In this document: positions 8,206 through 18,991 of the stretch, piece by piece | Numbering within the stretch: the first letter of the stretch is position 1 | Layout: each line of letters begins with the position of its first letter | Assembly (NCBI GenBank): GCA_947088155.1 | Contig: CAMUFL010000003.1 | Coordinates: forward strand, 62,001 to 126,000 | Length of the DNA: 64,000 nt | Source: an uncultured Gardnerella sp. | Lineage (GTDB): Bacteria; Actinomycetota; Actinomycetes; Actinomycetales; Bifidobacteriaceae | Direction of reading: 5' to 3' | Made by a program: the position numbers and the translations under genes | Notes under the pieces: generated by a model | Told to the model about the DNA's origin: nothing | What the model saw: only the letters and a program-made list of their open reading frames with translations | Databases searched by the model: none

Positions 8206-10548
8206 CTATTTATCATTATTTTTACGCAAAGCACTGTATATAGCTTTTGCTTTATTCTCGCCAATTCCAGGTACTTTTTGCAAATCTTCTAATGAAGCAT
8301 TTTTCAAAGATTTTATTGAACCAAAAGATGCAAGCAAACGCTTGCGATACACTGCTCCAATTCCAGGAATTGCATCAAAAGTAGAATGCAATGAACCTTT
8401 TCTTCGCAATTTACGATGATACGAAATAGCAAAACGATGAGACTCGTCTCTAGCACGCTGCAATAAATACAATCCTTCTGAGCTTCTCTTAAAAATGATT
8501 GGATAATCTTCGTCAGGAAGCCACACTTCTTCAAGCTTCTTAGCTAAACCACAAACAGTAATATCACTTACGCCAGCATCTCTCATAGCTCTTTTAGCAG
8601 CTTTTGCTTGTTCTTTTCCTCCATCGACAATAATTAATTGAGGTTTATAAGCAAAATGCCGCGCACTAGTCAATGAATTACCTGAAAAATGCTTATTAGA
8701 AATACTGTTAGCATCGCAAATATTAATATCAGATGAGTCAGATGTATCTGATGTATCTGATGAATCTGATGCATCAAGCCTATTTTCTGCATAAACATCT
8801 TTATGCTTAAACCTTCGCAATAATGTTTCATAAACAGCACTTAAATCATCTATTTTACCATCACCATGTTCACCTCGAACCGCAAAATGACGGTACTCAC
8901 TAGGACGAGCAACACCATCTTCAAAAACAACCATAGAAGCAACTTGATAACTGCCATCAACTGTATTTGAAATATCATAACATTCAATTCGCAAAGGAGA
9001 TTTACTCATTCCAAGCGCTTTTGCTATTTCGTTCATAGCTTCTGTTCTCATATCTATGCTGTTAATACGGCTAGATTTTATTCGTTTCAATTCCTGACTA
9101 GCATTATCGTTTGCACGATCCATAAGAGCACGTTTTTCTCCGCGCTCTGCAACTCTAATACTTACTTGAGAACCACGAATATTGCTAAGCCACAATTCAA
9201 GCTCTTGCTTACGTTCATCAGAAATTTTAATTGGAACTATAATCTCACGAGGAACAGGCGAAATAGGAGCAAGTAAATCCTCACGACCTGTTCTCTCTTG
9301 ACGTTCACGACGAGTTTTAGTAGCTTGCGCTCGCAATATTACATCAGTTGCAGTAGCTTGCTGCGTAGAGCTAACAGCGTCGCGAACTTTCTTAATGCTA
9401 ATAGTATCTTCATGGTTTTGTGTGTAATTTTGCTCATATTCTGCGTATACGCGAGTTAATAAATCAGCTATAAGATCACTGTCACTGATATGCTCATTTC
9501 GTTCTACCGACCAATTTTTCTCTCCACGAATCATTCCAGCTCTGACAAAAAATACATGAATTGACGCTTCAAGCTCATCTCCGCAGAATCCAAAAACATC
9601 TGCTTCTACATCATTGTCAAACACAACTGCATTTTGTTGCAAAATAGTGTTCAAAACAGCAATTTCGTCACGCAATTTAGCTGCACGCTCAAATTCTAGC
9701 TCTTCACTTGCTTCTTTCATCTCATTCTTAATTTGTGAAATATAAGACTCTCCAACACTGCCTGTAAGTATGCCAACTACATGTTCTACCATCTTGCGAT
9801 GTTCGCTAGGATCTATGTTTCCTATACAAGGAGCTGAACATTTACCAATCGAAGCAAATAAGCAAGGTCTACCAGTCCTATGAGCTTTGCTAAAAACAGA
9901 GGATGAGCATGTGCGAATAGGAAAAGTTTTAAGTAAAGAATCTAAACTATGACGAAGAGGCCACACTTTTGCATACGGACCAAAATATCTAGCATGCCGC
10001 GCACTACGATTTCTAGTAATCCATACTCTTGGAAAAGTTTCCTCTAGCGAAACTGCAACATAAGGATATGTTTTATCGTCACGAAAAACTACATTAAACC
10101 TAGGATTAAAAGCTTTAATCCAAGTATATTCAAGTGTAAGAGCCTCAAATTCAGTGCTTACAACAGTCCATTCCAAACTGCGAGCTGTAAGAACCATAGA
10201 TTGAGTTCTAGGATGAAGTTGGTAAAGAGGTTGAAAATAATTCGCTAAACGATTGCGTAAATTTTTTGCTTTTCCAACGTAAATAACTCGCCCCTCGCCA
10301 TCACGCCACTTGTATACTCCAGGTTGCGCTGGAATATCACGAGAAGCTGGACGGAATAAATCACGGGTATCACCAAGCAATGGAGCTCCTAATGCATTTA
10401 CTCTTTCATCATCAAATGATGAATCTTTCGAAAACTGTTCATCTATTATTGCTTGCGTTTTACGCCATTTTTCACTATCTCTCATCCTATTTTCTTCTTG
10501 CAAATCATATGCTTTATAAGAATTTTTATTAAGATCATTATCTTTCAT
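8206..10548 (-). CDS. uvrC: Excinuclease ABC subunit C
   Basis: Makes both incisions in nucleotide excision repair. Domains in order: GIY-YIG nuclease at about residues 70-150 (PGVYKW, VIYVGKAKNLRNRL), the UvrB-binding UVR motif (SEELEFERAAKLRDEI), the RNase-H-like C-terminal nuclease (ECYDISNT, IIVDGGKEQ) and a tandem HhH domain (IPGIGAVYRKRLLASFGS, VPGIGENKAKAI). The ATG at 10546-10548 has a near-perfect AAAGGAGGTGAA ribosome site; the frame runs 11 codons further. At about 780 residues it is long: a Ser/Asp/Thr-rich insert, encoded partly by 9-base tandem repeats, sits inside the C-terminal nuclease just before the DGG motif. Confidence 0.95.
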   Translation of the reverse strand: MKDNDLNKNSYKAYDLQEENRMRDSEKWRKTQAIIDEQFSKDSSFDDERVNALGAPLLGDTRDLFRPASRDIPAQPGVYKWRDGEGRVIYVGKAKNLRNRLANYFQPLYQLHPRTQSMVLTARSLEWTVVSTEFEALTLEYTWIKAFNPRFNVVFRDDKTYPYVAVSLEETFPRVWITRNRSARHARYFGPYAKVWPLRHSLDSLLKTFPIRTCSSSVFSKAHRTGRPCLFASIGKCSAPCIGNIDPSEHRKMVEHVVGILTGSVGESYISQIKNEMKEASEELEFERAAKLRDEIAVLNTILQQNAVVFDNDVEADVFGFCGDELEASIHVFFVRAGMIRGEKNWSVERNEHISDSDLIADLLTRVYAEYEQNYTQNHEDTISIKKVRDAVSSTQQATATDVILRAQATKTRRERQERTGREDLLAPISPVPREIIVPIKISDERKQELELWLSNIRGSQVSIRVAERGEKRALMDRANDNASQELKRIKSSRINSIDMRTEAMNEIAKALGMSKSPLRIECYDISNTVDGSYQVASMVVFEDGVARPSEYRHFAVRGEHGDGKIDDLSAVYETLLRRFKHKDVYAENRLDASDSSDTSDTSDSSDINICDANSISNKHFSGNSLTSARHFAYKPQLIIVDGGKEQAKAAKRAMRDAGVSDITVCGLAKKLEEVWLPDEDYPIIFKRSSEGLYLLQRARDESHRFAISYHRKLRRKGSLHSTFDAIPGIGAVYRKRLLASFGSIKSLKNASLEDLQKVPGIGENKAKAIYSALRKNNDK
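8732..8776. repeat. 9-base tandem repeat inside uvrC
   Basis: Five consecutive 9-base units (GATGAGTCA, GATGTATCT, GATGTATCT, GATGAATCT, GATGCATCA) on the plus strand. On the coding strand they give an Asp-Ser-Ser / Asp-Thr-Ser type repeat. The unit is a multiple of three, so copy-number change alters linker length without shifting the frame. Confidence 0.8.
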
Positions 10549-10650
10549 TTTCACCTCCTTTCCTAAACAAGATTTATGCAACTATTCATAAGATTTGTCG
10601 AGTAAATTTCTCAGTTCAGCAAATTACAGATCGGTAACTTTTTTGAACGC

Positions 10651-13602
10651 TTAATGTAACATTTGCTTAAGGAATTTACCTGTCCAACTCTCGCCATTAC
10701 GCGCTACGCTCTCAGGACTACCTTCTGCAACTAAGGTTCCGCCTTTATCTCCTCCTTCTGGACCTAAATCAATAATCCAATCTGCAGATTTCACAACATC
10801 AAGATTATGTTCAATTACAATAACACTGTTGCCTTTATCTACAAGAGATTGCAAAACCGCTAGAAGTTTCCTAACATCTTCAAAATGCAGTCCAGTAGTA
10901 GGTTCATCAAGAATATAAACTGTTTTACCAGTAGATCTTCTCTGCAGCTCTGTAGCAAGCTTTACTCGTTGAGACTCACCGCCAGAAAGCGTTGTTGCGC
11001 TTTGACCAAGACGAATATAGCCCAAGCCAACTTTTACTAAAGTATCTAAATATCGAGAAATAGAAGGATATGCTTTGAAAAATATTGCAGCTTCACAAAT
11101 AGGCATATTAAGAACATCTGCAACAGACTTTCCGTTATATGTAACTTCCAAAGTTTCACGGTTATAACGTTTACCATGACAAACTTCACACTCTACGTAT
11201 ACGTCAGGCAAAAAGTTCATTTCTATTTTTAAAGTACCGTCGCCATGACATGCTTCACATCTGCCTCCTTTAACATTAAACGAGAAGCGACCAGGACCAT
11301 AGCCACGAACTTTTGCTTCTGGAGTCTGAGCAAACAATGAACGTATTTTATCCCAAACACCAGTGTAAGTTGCTGGATTAGAACGAGGAGTTCTTCCTAT
11401 AGGATTCTGATCGACATGCACTACTTTGTCACAAAGCTCAATACCATCAATACGTTTGTACTTTCCTGGAACAATTCGAGCACCATTTAGTTTGTCTGCA
11501 AGAACAGGATATAAAATTGAGTTTATAAGTGTTGATTTACCAGATCCAGATACACCCGTTATGCATGTGAATACTCCCAAAGGTATGCTTACATCAATAT
11601 TTTTTAAATTATGCTCATGGGCATTAATTATATGGAGCATACGATTTTCGTCTACACTACGACGTTGTTTTGGCACATCTATTGAGCGTCTGTGAGCAAT
11701 ATAATCTCCAGTAATTGAACGCTGAGCTTTAATAATTCCATCAGACGGACCTGAATATACTACTTCTCCTCCATGCTCGCCAGCTTCTGGACCAATATCA
11801 ACAAGCCAATCGGACTGACGAATAGTATCTTCATCATGCTCGACAACAATAAGCGTATTACCAAGATTTCGCAGATGATGCAATGTTGCAATCAAACGCT
11901 CATTATCTCTTTGATGCAATCCAATAGACGGCTCATCAAGCACGTACATAACACCAACTAAACCTGATCCAATTTGAGTAGCTAAACGAATACGTTGAGC
12001 CTCTCCACCAGACAAAGTTTTTGCAGCTCTTGAAAGAGTGAGATAGCTTAAACCCACATCGTTCAAAAAACCAAGTCGAGCACGAATCTCTTTTAATATT
12101 TCTGTTGCAATTACTGCTTGAGAACCATCCAAATGCAAAGCATTTACCCATGCTAGACTTCGCTCTACTGGCATATCGCAAACTTCAGCTATGGAAGTAT
12201 TAGATACTGTAACTGCAAGAACTTCTGGACGTAAACGCTTTCCATTACATTTTTGGCATGGAACTTCACGCATATACGACTCATAATATTGACGCATTTG
12301 ATCAGAATCAGTTTCGTCATGTTTGCGCATAAGCGTACGAACTACACCTTCAAAGCCAGTAGAATATTCACGCTGACGCCCCCACCTATTTGTGTAGGAA
12401 ACTTGAACTGTGAAATCATGACCATACATGATGTCATGTTTAACGTCTTCCGCTAGATCCTTCCACGGAGTATTCATATCAAAATGCAAATCTTTAGCAA
12501 GTCCTGAAAGTATGTGCTGATAATACATTCCAGCTGACTTATTCATTGCCCACGGCTCAATAGCTCCCTGCGCAAGAGATTTGTCTGGGTCTGGGATAAC
12601 AAGTTCAGGATCAATTTCGAGATTGTATCCAATGCCAGAACATTCAGAGCAAGCACCATAAGGAGCATTGAATGAAAATGTTCTAGGCTCAATCTCATCA
12701 AGCTCTAATTGATGATTATTTGGGCATGCGCGATGCTCCGAAAATGATTTACGACGCGTTTGTGAGTCTTCTGGTTCGTCAACAAAATCAGCAATTACTA
12801 CTCCCTTAGATAGTTTTAATGCTGTTTCAATCGAATCAGTTAATCGAACACGAATGCCATCTTTAATAACTAAACGATCTACTACTACTTCAATTGTATG
12901 TTTCTTCTGTTTAGTAAGAGTAATATCTTCAGAAAGCTCATGCATTTGTCCGTCAATAATCGCACGAGCATAACCATCTGAGCGCAAAAGCTCAAGCGTG
13001 TCTTTAAATTCTCCTTTACGACCACGAACTACTGGAGCAAGAATTTGTAACCTCGTACGTTCTGGCATAGCAAGCAACGAATCAGTCATTTGCTGAGGAG
13101 TTTGAGAGCTTACTATTTGACCACATTCAGGACAGTGAGGCACACCAATCCTAGCAAACAATAATCGCAAATAATCATATATTTCTGTAATAGTTCCAAC
13201 AGTAGAACGAGGATTACGATTCGTAGTTTTTTGATCAATAGAAACAGCAGGACTTAGGCCCTCAATAAAATCAACATCAGGCTTATCCATACGTCCTAAA
13301 AATTGGCGAGCATAAGCACTAAGCGACTCAACATAGCGTCGCTGACCTTCTGCAAAAAGCGTATCAAACGCAAGCGAGGACTTACCAGATCCAGAAAGAC
13401 CAGTAAAAACAACCATACGATTCCTAGGAATCGATAAACTTACATTTTTTAGATTATGCTCTCTAGCACCCTGGATAGTTATTTTCCATTCAGAAGGAAT
13501 ACTAGATAAATCAGCTATAAAAGTACCGTTGTTAGCGCTCATAGGAGCATTATCAAGCAATTCTTGCAACGAGTCATTTTGTTCATTCGCCTGTTTTGAC
13601 AC
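10651..13602 (-). CDS. uvrA: Excinuclease ABC subunit A
   Basis: DNA damage sensor ATPase of nucleotide excision repair. Two ABC modules are present: Walker [15 protein letters not shown] near residue 70 and [14 protein letters not shown] near 660, each with an LSGGE/LSGGES signature ([22 protein letters not shown]) and [11 protein letters not shown] or [11 protein letters not shown]alker B. Zinc-binding CPEC, CSEC and [17 protein letters not shown] clusters are visible. I chose the GTG at 13600-13602 because GGAGG sits five bases upstream; four earlier codons overlap that site. About 983 residues. Divergent from the ABC-F gene and in line with uvrC. Confidence 0.96.
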   Translation of the reverse strand: MSKQANEQNDSLQELLDNAPMSANNGTFIADLSSIPSEWKITIQGAREHNLKNVSLSIPRNRMVVFTGLSGSGKSSLAFDTLFAEGQRRYVESLSAYARQFLGRMDKPDVDFIEGLSPAVSIDQKTTNRNPRSTVGTITEIYDYLRLLFARIGVPHCPECGQIVSSQTPQQMTDSLLAMPERTRLQILAPVVRGRKGEFKDTLELLRSDGYARAIIDGQMHELSEDITLTKQKKHTIEVVVDRLVIKDGIRVRLTDSIETALKLSKGVVIADFVDEPEDSQTRRKSFSEHRACPNNHQLELDEIEPRTFSFNAPYGACSECSGIGYNLEIDPELVIPDPDKSLAQGAIEPWAMNKSAGMYYQHILSGLAKDLHFDMNTPWKDLAEDVKHDIMYGHDFTVQVSYTNRWGRQREYSTGFEGVVRTLMRKHDETDSDQMRQYYESYMREVPCQKCNGKRLRPEVLAVTVSNTSIAEVCDMPVERSLAWVNALHLDGSQAVIATEILKEIRARLGFLNDVGLSYLTLSRAAKTLSGGEAQRIRLATQIGSGLVGVMYVLDEPSIGLHQRDNERLIATLHHLRNLGNTLIVVEHDEDTIRQSDWLVDIGPEAGEHGGEVVYSGPSDGIIKAQRSITGDYIAHRRSIDVPKQRRSVDENRMLHIINAHEHNLKNIDVSIPLGVFTCITGVSGSGKSTLINSILYPVLADKLNGARIVPGKYKRIDGIELCDKVVHVDQNPIGRTPRSNPATYTGVWDKIRSLFAQTPEAKVRGYGPGRFSFNVKGGRCEACHGDGTLKIEMNFLPDVYVECEVCHGKRYNRETLEVTYNGKSVADVLNMPICEAAIFFKAYPSISRYLDTLVKVGLGYIRLGQSATTLSGGESQRVKLATELQRRSTGKTVYILDEPTTGLHFEDVRKLLAVLQSLVDKGNSVIVIEHNLDVVKSADWIIDLGPEGGDKGGTLVAEGSPESVARNGESWTGKFLKQMLH

Positions 13603-13826
13603 AATTACCTCCACACTTCCCCATAATCACTTGAATATTCCCAACCAATACCCAATTTTATTACTAACAAGAAAATTATAGAACAAGTGTTCGAAAAAGT
13701 AAAGTATTTGACTATCAACCACATGCTGTATTCGTTACCAGTAAGCAGTATAATGGTGAGTTTGGTTATGACTTTTATAAGTAATAAATACTAACAGCCT
13801 AAATTTTGGGGAACGGAACAGACATT

Positions 13827-15428
13827 ATGCCTATTGACGCACAAGCTTTAACCATTCAGATTGGTGCGCGAACGCTGTTAAATCCTACCGATTTTCACGT
13901 CACAAAGGGAGATAAGATCGGTTTAGTCGGCAGAAACGGCGCAGGCAAAACTACGCTTACTCGCGTTATTACAGGAGACATGCTGCCAGCAGGAGGCTCG
14001 GTTAGAGTTAGTGGAGGTTTAGGCTACTTACCTCAAGACACGCACGCAGCAGACCCAGAGCAAAGTGTTATAGATCGCATTATGAGTGCTCGAGATATTG
14101 CTTCTATCGTTTCGCGTATTCGCAAAGCGGAAAAAGAAATGACAGATCCAGATCCAGACATAATGACTAAAGCTATGAACCGCTACGACAAAGCAATGCA
14201 AGATTTTGAAAAAGCAGGCGGTTATTCAGTGCAATCTGAAGCAATATCGATGGCAACAAGCTTGGGACTTCCACAAGAAGTTATGCAACAAGCTTTAGGA
14301 ACACTTTCAGGTGGTCAACGTCGCCGCATAGAACTTGCTAGAATTCTGTTTTCTGACGCAGATACATTAATTCTCGATGAGCCTACAAACCACTTAGACG
14401 CAGACTCAATAATATGGTTGCGCAATTATCTTAAACGATTTGAAGGCGGATTCCTAGTAATTTCTCACTCCACAGAATTACTAGACGAAGTAGTCAACAA
14501 AGTATGGCATTTAGATGCGCAACTTGCAAAAATAGACATGTACTCAATGGGTTGGAAAGCATACTTGCATCAGCGCGTAGTAGACGAAGAAAGACGTCGT
14601 CGCGAACGAGAAGTTGCAGAAAAGAAAGCTGAACGCCTTATGAAACAAGGCATTCGCTTGCATGCTAAAGCTACAAAAGCAGTTGCTGCTCAAAACATGA
14701 TGCGAAGAGCTGAACGCCTATTAAGCGAAACAAGTGAAGCTCAAAAACAAGAAAAAGTTGCAGATATTCGTTTTCCAGAACCAGCTGCATGCGGAAAAAC
14801 TCCAATTATGGCAAAAGATATTTCCAAAGCGTATGGTTCTAATATTGTTTTCGCTGGAATTAATCTTGCTATAGACAAAGGTTCACGCGTTGTCATTCTA
14901 GGCTATAACGGTGCTGGAAAAACAACAACATTACGCATTTTGGCAGGAGAAGAAACAGCAGATACTGGTGAAGTTCAATACGGACACGGATGCAAAATCG
15001 GTTATTTTGCACAGGAACACGATACATTAGACTTGGATTCTACAGTTTTGGAAAACCTTCAGCATGTTGCACCAAACCTGGATGACACGCAAGCACGTTC
15101 TATGCTTGGCAGCTTCCTGTTTTCCGGCGACGACGCAATGAAGCCTGCAAGAGTGCTTTCAGGTGGCGAAAAAACGCGTCTAGCACTTGCAACACTAGTC
15201 ACTTCCAAGGCCAATGTGCTACTACTAGACGAACCTACTAACAACTTAGACCCAGCATCTCGAGATGAAATACTTAAAGCTATTGCAAAGTATGAGGGAG
15301 CAATTGTTCTTGTTACACACGATGAGGGTGCAGTTCAAGCCTTACAACCTGAGCGAGTGCTACTCATGCCTGATGGCGACGAAGACTTGTGGAATGACGA
15401 ATATCTCGATTTAGTTGCCGAAGAGTAA
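13827..15428 (+). CDS. ABC-F family ATPase
   Basis: A soluble duplicated ABC ATPase without membrane segments, of the ABC-F group, whose members act on the ribosome. First module: GRNGAGKTTL, LSGGQRRRIELA, LILDEPTNHLD. Second: GYNGAGKTTTL, LSGGEKTRLALA, LLLDEPTNNLD. Between them lies an Arg/Lys/Glu-rich linker (VVDEERRRREREVAEKKAERL), the P-site tRNA interaction motif region in this family. The start is the ATG at 13827; the frame begins at an unlikely TTG seven codons earlier. About 533 residues. Whether it is a translation factor or gives antibiotic protection cannot be told from the sequence. Confidence 0.88.
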   Translation: MPIDAQALTIQIGARTLLNPTDFHVTKGDKIGLVGRNGAGKTTLTRVITGDMLPAGGSVRVSGGLGYLPQDTHAADPEQSVIDRIMSARDIASIVSRIRKAEKEMTDPDPDIMTKAMNRYDKAMQDFEKAGGYSVQSEAISMATSLGLPQEVMQQALGTLSGGQRRRIELARILFSDADTLILDEPTNHLDADSIIWLRNYLKRFEGGFLVISHSTELLDEVVNKVWHLDAQLAKIDMYSMGWKAYLHQRVVDEERRRREREVAEKKAERLMKQGIRLHAKATKAVAAQNMMRRAERLLSETSEAQKQEKVADIRFPEPAACGKTPIMAKDISKAYGSNIVFAGINLAIDKGSRVVILGYNGAGKTTTLRILAGEETADTGEVQYGHGCKIGYFAQEHDTLDLDSTVLENLQHVAPNLDDTQARSMLGSFLFSGDDAMKPARVLSGGEKTRLALATLVTSKANVLLLDEPTNNLDPASRDEILKAIAKYEGAIVLVTHDEGAVQALQPERVLLMPDGDEDLWNDEYLDLVAEE

Positions 15429-15474
15429 AATGTTGAACTGAATTACTTGAATTGTGCAATAGAATGGTTAAGCA

Positions 15475-17691
15475 GTGATTTCAACGTACGCGTCTAAGAC
15501 TTTGCCAAATACGGCAAATAGTGACAACAGTCGTATAAGCAATCAAATTGACAAACATTGCATAAAACGTACGCTACATTTTTTGCGAATACCATTCATC
15601 GTAATAATTCTTATAACCTTATTTGAATGTTCTATTGGAAATCTGCCATTTTGGAGTAGTGTTACAGGAAGCACAGATAGCATTTCTGCACACAACGATA
15701 TAGGTTCTGGAATTAGACGCTTAGCTTCCGGCGGCATTCTTATAACGGATCCTTCAGAAGCATATTTAGAAGTAACATCCGATGGAAGTTCGCCTTATAT
15801 TCGCTTAGAGCCTGCGATTATTAAAAAGAAAAGCAAAAATAATAATCTTATTTCAAACATCAATGTTTTAGTTGAAGCAAACAAATACTTAAGCAAACCT
15901 CAAAGCACAAACACTGCTTCTCTAAACCCATCTTTGCTTAAACTTCCAAAACAAGCAGTAGGAAAATCTTGCATTGTTAGAGTGTGGCTGCAACATCCAA
16001 TAGGATCAATATTGAATATTGAAGACTCAAGAGCAAACGTTCGAGTGCCTTTTAGGTGGTCATGGGGTCGCGTATTAATACTTGCTATTTTTGCATTTCT
16101 TGTTACGCTTTGGAATCCTTGGTCCAAGCTTTGGAAAATTAAACTCAACACTCATAGTCTTATTCAACGTTGCTGCTTTGCTGCTTCTCTTCTTCCATTT
16201 ATTGCTGTTGGGTTAATAACTATTTTTTGGAATTTACGAAACGCAACTCCTATGCATTTTTACACAAACGGTAATTATGCATATGATTTTGATCAATATG
16301 CCCACACTGCAGACGCATTGTTAAAAGGTCAGGTGCATTTAAATCTTCCTGTTCCTAATGAGTTAGAACACTTGCAAAATCCTTACGACCCTACGGCTAG
16401 AAATAATTTGTTAAACCACTCAGTACAACATATGTATTGGGATTACGCATACTACAAAGGTCACTGGTATTCCTACTTCGGAGTTCTTCCAGCAATATTG
16501 CTATTTTTGCCTTATCGCATTATTTCAAGACTATGGACTCCTGAAGGCTCTATGCTTCCAACAACAGTAGCTACGATAATATTCTTAATTGGTTTTCTTA
16601 TCGCAGGCTCCCTATTGGTTATTCGAATTATTGAGCAGACTTCAAAAAAAGTATCTTTAGGAACGACATCCATTGTTCTTGCTTTATTCTTCATTACTTC
16701 AAATACAGTGTATTTGTGGTTTAGAACGTCATTTTATTCCGTACCTATGGCAGCCTCACTTTTCTTCACATCTCTTGGATTGTGGTGCTACCTAGGTTTT
16801 AATAAAACACACTCTTTGCTAAATATTGTTTTAGGTTCTTTCTTTATCGCATTAAATTTAGGATGTAGACCTACTTTTTCTATAGCTGTTCTTTTTGCAC
16901 TTCCTGCAATTTATTCGCATATAGAAAAAGATTTACCAAATATTTTGCGCAACTGGAAACAAGTTTCTTCATGGCATAAGCCTTTTAAATATTTTGCAGC
17001 TTGGATACTGCCATGCGTAATTACTGCAATTCCATTTGGCATTTATAATCTTTTGCGCTTTGGCTCACCGTTAAATTTTGGCAATGAGTATCAAATAACT
17101 ATTACTGACATGACGACTATGCGTTTGCCGTCACAAAATATTTTGCCGTCTATTTTCAGCTATATTGCGCTACCTTTACGTTTTATTCCAACTTTTCCTT
17201 GGATTGGTATTCAGCCTATTGCATTTGACCGTTGGCAATATGCAGAGCCTATGATTGGCGGAATGTTTACACTTTCACCATTGGCATTAGTTGGCATAAT
17301 ATGCGTATTTATTATGAAAAAACGCTGCCGCACGCATATTGCTTGGCAAACAAGCGTAATAGCTATAATAGTTGGGCTTGTTCTTATTGTTTTTGACAGC
17401 TTAAAAGCTGGTATCGGATGGAGATATATTGCTGATTTTGCGTGGTCTTTTGCTATAGCTGCCGCAATTGGAATTAGCTTGCTTTTAGAATATGCATCCA
17501 CTTTGCAATCAGAAAATTCTTTACATAAAAAAACTATTGCTTACACAATACGCTTACTTGTAGCAGTATTGCTATTTGCTTCTATTGCTATCGCTGTACT
17601 CAGTTGGTTTGTTACAGGACGTGAAGACAGCACGCTTCGTTTTAACCCAAACTTATGGTTCGCGTTTAGAAGTTGGATGACATTGTTTTAA
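15475..17691 (+). CDS. Polytopic membrane protein, possible GT-C type glycosyltransferase
   Basis: 738 residues. One N-terminal membrane segment (about residues 37-57) is followed by an extracytoplasmic domain of about 120 residues, then roughly ten more membrane segments from about 195 to the end. After the third hydrophobic stretch comes a loop reading YAYDFDQYAHTADALLKGQ, which resembles the acidic first external loop of lipid-linked-sugar glycosyltransferases (GT-C fold), but I see no diagnostic motif. The assignment is a guess from topology. The start is a GTG with no clear ribosome site; the true start could be a little further in. It follows the ABC-F gene by 46 bases. Confidence 0.5.
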   Translation: MISTYASKTLPNTANSDNSRISNQIDKHCIKRTLHFLRIPFIVIILITLFECSIGNLPFWSSVTGSTDSISAHNDIGSGIRRLASGGILITDPSEAYLEVTSDGSSPYIRLEPAIIKKKSKNNNLISNINVLVEANKYLSKPQSTNTASLNPSLLKLPKQAVGKSCIVRVWLQHPIGSILNIEDSRANVRVPFRWSWGRVLILAIFAFLVTLWNPWSKLWKIKLNTHSLIQRCCFAASLLPFIAVGLITIFWNLRNATPMHFYTNGNYAYDFDQYAHTADALLKGQVHLNLPVPNELEHLQNPYDPTARNNLLNHSVQHMYWDYAYYKGHWYSYFGVLPAILLFLPYRIISRLWTPEGSMLPTTVATIIFLIGFLIAGSLLVIRIIEQTSKKVSLGTTSIVLALFFITSNTVYLWFRTSFYSVPMAASLFFTSLGLWCYLGFNKTHSLLNIVLGSFFIALNLGCRPTFSIAVLFALPAIYSHIEKDLPNILRNWKQVSSWHKPFKYFAAWILPCVITAIPFGIYNLLRFGSPLNFGNEYQITITDMTTMRLPSQNILPSIFSYIALPLRFIPTFPWIGIQPIAFDRWQYAEPMIGGMFTLSPLALVGIICVFIMKKRCRTHIAWQTSVIAIIVGLVLIVFDSLKAGIGWRYIADFAWSFAIAAAIGISLLLEYASTLQSENSLHKKTIAYTIRLLVAVLLFASIAIAVLSWFVTGREDSTLRFNPNLWFAFRSWMTLF

Positions 17692-17710
17692 ATAATTATT
17701 TATATAATTA

Positions 17711-18898
17711 CTATTCTTCTAACAATGCATCTACAGTTCGAAGAAGCGCATGCAATCCGCTAATAAACTGTTGCGGCTCTGGCAATAATGACAATGCTAA
17801 ATACCCATTAACTGGCATATCGAAATAATATCCAGGTTGAGAAACTAAATTATAATCTTTCATCAATCTCAAAGCTAATACATCATCGTCAATGCAAGAT
17901 GGTACACGCAATAAAATATTCCATCCGCCCTCCGCACGCAACGCGCTAACACAGCATTTAGGCGTGGATGCCAACGTTTCTCGAAGCGTATGCAGATTAT
18001 TAATAATACGATTTCGTACAATAGCGCTTTGAGAAGATGCATATTGCAATAATTCTGGTATTCGCTCAGAAACAGTATTACCAATAGGCAAAAAATCATC
18101 CGCTATAACGTCAAGCCTTTTTTGTGCTTCATAAACATCATCTTTAGGACCTGAAACTTCAATCCAACCAACTTTTGCGTGAGGAGCAGCAAGCATTTTG
18201 GAGAATCCATCAAGCGCAAAAACTAAAGTAGAAGATTCTCCAGCAAGACGAGCATTTCCAGCAAAAGGTTCAAGCGAATATTCATAAAATACTTCGTCTG
18301 CAATAATCGCAACACCATTATCACGACATAATTGCAATAGTATTCCACGTTCTTCAGGCTTGACATATGAGCCTGTAGGATTATTTGGATTAATAAGCAC
18401 AAGAGCTTTAATACGCAAAGACACATCTTCTAAAAGTTCTCTAACACGCGCAATATCAATAGTCCAAGAACCATCATAGTGCAAAGGATACGGTATTGCA
18501 TTCACGCATTGCAAGCGCGCAATAGACTCTATAAGAGGATATCCAGGAGTTGGTCCCATAACGGCATCCCCTGCATCACATAAAAGCATCATAAGCCATG
18601 CGTAAGCTTGAGAAGTTGAAGAAAGCACATAAAGCTGATCTGGATTAAGCTTTGATGGAACAGACTTTTCAGTGCGGTTATCTCGCTTATTGATAAAGTT
18701 TGAAAGAATATCGCGAATTTCCTTAGGACCCCTAGGGTCTGCCGTGTAACGTCCACTTAAACATTTAGGCGCTAAGCCGTGAGACGTTGGATTGGAATCG
18801 TTTAATTTAGTAAGCTTTACACCATTAAAAATAGCTTTTCGCTGAGCTAAAATAATAGGATTTGGCTCACTCACATCTATTCTAGAAGAAAATCGCAC
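17711..18898 (-). CDS. PLP-dependent aminotransferase, class I/II
   Basis: A fold-type I aminotransferase of about 395 residues. NPNNPTGSY, ADEVFYEYS and the PLP-lysine region DGFSKMLAAPHAKVGW are visible, and the C-terminal domain has a substrate-binding arginine context (EGGWNILLRVPS). It starts at a GTG (18896-18898). Substrate unknown; related bifidobacterial proteins are usually labelled aspartate/alanine-type aminotransferases. It converges with the membrane protein gene on its left, with only 20 bases between the stop codons. Confidence 0.8.
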   Translation of the reverse strand: MRFSSRIDVSEPNPIILAQRKAIFNGVKLTKLNDSNPTSHGLAPKCLSGRYTADPRGPKEIRDILSNFINKRDNRTEKSVPSKLNPDQLYVLSSTSQAYAWLMMLLCDAGDAVMGPTPGYPLIESIARLQCVNAIPYPLHYDGSWTIDIARVRELLEDVSLRIKALVLINPNNPTGSYVKPEERGILLQLCRDNGVAIIADEVFYEYSLEPFAGNARLAGESSTLVFALDGFSKMLAAPHAKVGWIEVSGPKDDVYEAQKRLDVIADDFLPIGNTVSERIPELLQYASSQSAIVRNRIINNLHTLRETLASTPKCCVSALRAEGGWNILLRVPSCIDDDVLALRLMKDYNLVSQPGYYFDMPVNGYLALSLLPEPQQFISGLHALLRTVDALLEE

Positions 18899-18919
18899 GA
18901 AACTACCCTAACACTTGGC

Positions 18920-18960
18920 ATAACAAAAGCTGGGCTGCAGCATAAACTGCTCACCCAGCT
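18920..18960 (-). terminator. Intrinsic terminator after ppgK
   Basis: AGCTGGG (18928-18934) pairs with CCCAGCT (18954-18960), with an inner GCAG/CTGC helix. On the minus strand it is followed by TTTTGTTATG. It lies about 30 bases past the ppgK stop. Confidence 0.8.
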
Positions 18961-18991
18961 CAATAGATAACAAATAATATTTAGTTATTTT

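Noticed and set aside
13681..13760. TTGACT at 13708 and TATAAT at 13749 as one promoter for the ABC-F gene
   Set aside because: The two boxes are 35 bases apart, far beyond 16-18, so they cannot be the -35 and -10 of one promoter.
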